Shown: positions 13,192 to 15,174 of the stretch, one piece after another
Layout of the letters: each line of letters opens with the position of its first letter
Numbering within the stretch: the stretch's first letter is position 1
From: Pseudomonadota bacterium
GTDB taxonomy: Bacteria > Pseudomonadota > Alphaproteobacteria > Reyranellales > Reyranellaceae
Direction: 5' to 3'
NCBI GenBank assembly: GCA_023416135.1
Contig: JAEZIF010000371.1
Span: forward strand, 1 to 15,174
Length of the DNA stretch: 15,174 bases
The notes under the pieces: model-generated
Seen by the model: the letters and a program-made list of their open reading frames with translations, nothing else
Database searches by the model: none
Told to the model about the DNA's origin: nothing
Translations under genes and position numbers: made by a program

Positions 13192-15174
13192 CGCGGCCTC
13201 CCTTCTTGTCGCCGGCAATCGTGATGTGGGTGTGGCGGAAGGCATCGATGCTGGCGCTCTGGCCCGCCAGGATCACGATCGTCGTGCCGGGATGCTCGAT
13301 GACCGCCGGCCCCGCGATCTCCGCGCCGGGCGGCAGGCCCGGTCCGTCATGGACCGGCGTGGGCACCATGGCCTGGCGGCGCGGACAGTAGACGTCGCGC
13401 ATCGCCGAAGGGGCGACCGTGCCGGTTCGCGGCGCTTCCTTCCATGGCGCCTTGTCGACCACGCCGACCGCATCGACGCCGTAGTTGACGAGCTCGATCC
13501 CGGCGTCGGACATGCCCGAGCCCGGCCCGAACAGCCGTTCGTACTCTCGCTCGTAGGCACGGGCGAGCGGGCCCAGTGCCGCCTCGTCGATGGCGGCGGG
13601 CGCCGGAATGCGCAGCTGGTGGACCTGGCGGCGATAGCGCGCCTCGACCCACCGATGGTAGCGCCGGTTGGCCGGGGCCACGTCGGCGCGCTCCAGCGCC
13701 TCCGCGCCTTTGGCTTCCATGTCCGCGAAGATCTTCTCGATGCGGGTCGCATCGTTGGGCAGCACGATGGGCTCGGAGAATTGCAGGCTGAAGCGGATGT
13801 CCGACAGCGCCGCGCCATAGGCCGAATGCACGGTCGCGAAATACGGCACCAGCAGCTTGGTCGCACCAGCTTCGGCCGCGTAGGAGGCGGCATGCACCGG
13901 CCCCGCTCCACCGTAGGCCATCATCACGAAGTCGCGCGGATCGTAGCCGCGCTCCAGCGTGCACTTGCGGATCAGGTCGGCCATCTGGCTGTCGACTACC
14001 TGGCGGATGCCGGCCGCCGCGGCGATCACGTCGCCGCCGAACAGCGGATCGGCGATGCGGGTGCGGATCGCATCTAGCGCGCGGTCGCGATGCAGCTTCA
14101 TGCGGCCGCCGAGGAATTTGTCGGGAGCGATGTAGCCCAGCACCACATCGGCGTCGGTGACGGTCGGCTCGGTGCCGCCCAGCCCGTAGCAGGCCGGCCC
14201 CGGATCGGCCGACGCGCTCTTGGGGCCGATGCGCAGGCGCTGGCCGTCGACCCAGGCGATCGAGCCGCCGCCGGCGCCGATCGAGGCGAGGTCGATCATC
14301 GGCAGGCGGAGCTGGTACTGGTTGAGCACGGTCTGCGTGCTGTAGCTCCAGGCTCCGCTCTCGACGATGGCCACCTTGAAGGTCGTGCCGCCCACGTCGG
14401 TGGCGATGATGTTGCGATGGCCGAGCCGCTCGGCCATGTGCGCCGTGCCGACGACGCCGGCCGCCGGACCGGACTCGATGGTGTAGATCGGCACGGTCTG
14501 CGCCACGGTCGCCAGCCCGCCGTTGGCCTGCACGATGAGCAGCTTCTGCTTCAGCCCGTTGTCGGCGAGCGTCCGCTCGAGGCGCGACAGGTAGCTGTCG
14601 ATGACCGGTCCGACATAGGCGTTGAACAGCGCCGTCGCGCTGCGCTCGTACTCGCCCATGACCGGCGCCACGTCGGCGGAGACCGAAACGTAGAGCTGCG
14701 GCGCCTCACGCCGGATGATCTCCGCGGTGCGCCGCTCGTGCGCCGGGTTCTGGTGGGAGAAAAGATAGGCGACGGCGACCGCTTCGTAGCCCCGCTCCAC
14801 CAGGAGCCGCGCCACGCGGGCCACCTCGGCCTCGTCCAGCGGTGTGACGACCTCGCCCTCGGCGTCGACCCGCTCGGGGATCTCGAAGATGTCGCGTTCG
14901 TCTACCAGCAGGCGCGGCTTGGCGGTGGCCCGGTAGTGATGGCGCTCAAAGACGCTGAGTCCCGCTACTCGGCCAGCGGCGCGCATGATCGTCAGCGTGT
15001 CACCGAAGCCGCGCGTGGTGAGCACGGCCGTCCGCGCCCCGCTGAACGCGAACACGGCGTTGCTGGACTGGGTGGTGGCGTGGACCATGCGCTCGGTCTT
15101 GCCGAGCAGCACCGGCACGCTGGTCGACAGGTTCGCCGCGGCATCGGCGAGCCCGTTGAGGACGCCCTGCTGCA
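13178..15174 (-). CDS. hyuA: Hydantoinase A/oxoprolinase-family protein (5' end cut by window edge)
   Basis: ATP-binding subunit of the HyuAB pair, of the ASKHA (hexokinase/actin) fold. The frame is open to the right edge, with 664 residues visible. Compared with the usual ~690, roughly the first 40 residues, which normally hold DIGGTFTD, are missing. Visible landmarks are GKTERMVHATTQSSNAV, FSHQNPAHERR, SADVAPVMGEYERSATALFNAYVGP, IESGPAAGVVG, SIGAGGGSIAW and the turn SADPGPACYGLGG. The second phosphate-type motif reads DVGGTTFKV (14372-14398), where many HyuA proteins have DMGGTSxDV, so the Asp is replaced by Lys. The GTG at 15116-15118 lies inside the conserved domain and is not the start. 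The end overlaps hyuB by 14 nt. Confidence 0.94.
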   Translation of the reverse strand, partial: QQGVLNGLADAAANLSTSVPVLLGKTERMVHATTQSSNAVFAFSGARTAVLTTRGFGDTLTIMRAAGRVAGLSVFERHHYRATAKPRLLVDERDIFEIPERVDAEGEVVTPLDEAEVARVARLLVERGYEAVAVAYLFSHQNPAHERRTAEIIRREAPQLYVSVSADVAPVMGEYERSATALFNAYVGPVIDSYLSRLERTLADNGLKQKLLIVQANGGLATVAQTVPIYTIESGPAAGVVGTAHMAERLGHRNIIATDVGGTTFKVAIVESGAWSYSTQTVLNQYQLRLPMIDLASIGAGGGSIAWVDGQRLRIGPKSASADPGPACYGLGGTEPTVTDADVVLGYIAPDKFLGGRMKLHRDRALDAIRTRIADPLFGGDVIAAAAGIRQVVDSQMADLIRKCTLERGYDPRDFVMMAYGGAGPVHAASYAAEAGATKLLVPYFATVHSAYGAALSDIRFSLQFSEPIVLPNDATRIEKIFADMEAKGAEALERADVAPANRRYHRWVEARYRRQVHQLRIPAPAAIDEAALGPLARAYEREYERLFGPGSGMSDAGIELVNYGVDAVGVVDKAPWKEAPRTGTVAPSAMRDVYCPRRQAMVPTPVHDGPGLPPGAEIAGPAVIEHPGTTIVILAGQSASIDAFRHTHITIAGDKKGGRDGRQ

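Noticed and set aside
1..15174. Defence system, mobile element, prophage, CRISPR or RNA gene
   Set aside because: I read both strands for transposase, integrase, nuclease, toxin-antitoxin or repeat-array patterns and for tRNA-like cloverleaf ends and saw none. All the DNA is accounted for by metabolic, transport and regulatory genes.

Overview
The window is GC-rich, densely packed bacterial DNA. Long open shadows in the unused frames and strong G/C third-position bias point to a high-GC proteobacterium. A soil- or rhizosphere-type alphaproteobacterium is my best guess, from the mix of TRAP and branched-chain ABC transporters with a hydantoinase/oxoprolinase pair, but no phylogenetic marker is present. 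Both ends cut a gene: a TRAP binding protein at base 1 and a hydantoinase A-type subunit at base 15174. I see no RNA gene, insertion sequence, phage gene or CRISPR array, and no gene-free stretch longer than about 170 bp.

Left part (1-3578): a TRAP carboxylate transporter operon on the minus strand in the order dctQ-dctM-dctP (small membrane subunit, large permease, Tat-exported binding protein, truncated). It is divergent from a LysR-type regulator on the plus strand. The 170-bp region between them (2512-2681) carries several dyads, including a textbook T-N11-A LysR box at 2654-2668.

Right part (3610-15174): one apparent minus-strand operon of eleven genes, transcribed from beyond the right edge: hyuA (partial), hyuB, FAH-family hydrolase, SDR dehydrogenase, ABC binding protein, livH, livM, a DUF3830/cyclophilin-like protein, livG, livF, and an XRE-cupin regulator. 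Junctions are mostly 14-nt, 8-nt or 4-nt overlaps or gaps of 2-40 nt, so the set is probably co-transcribed and largely translationally coupled.

How it may work together (inference): the LivK/H/M/G/F-type transporter imports a small organic solute. HyuA/HyuB act on it in an ATP-dependent step, either ring opening of a cyclic amide or imide, or carboxylation as in acetone/acetophenone carboxylases. The SDR oxidises or reduces an intermediate, and the FAH-family enzyme cleaves a C-C bond in a diketo- or hydroxy-acid product. The XRE-cupin protein probably senses a pathway metabolite. The substrate cannot be read from the sequence. The features most worth a second look are the Cys-rich zinc-ribbon-like tail fused to HyuB, the DUF3830 gene set inside the transporter genes, the degenerate ABC signature in LivG, and the dyad-rich dctQ-lysR control region.
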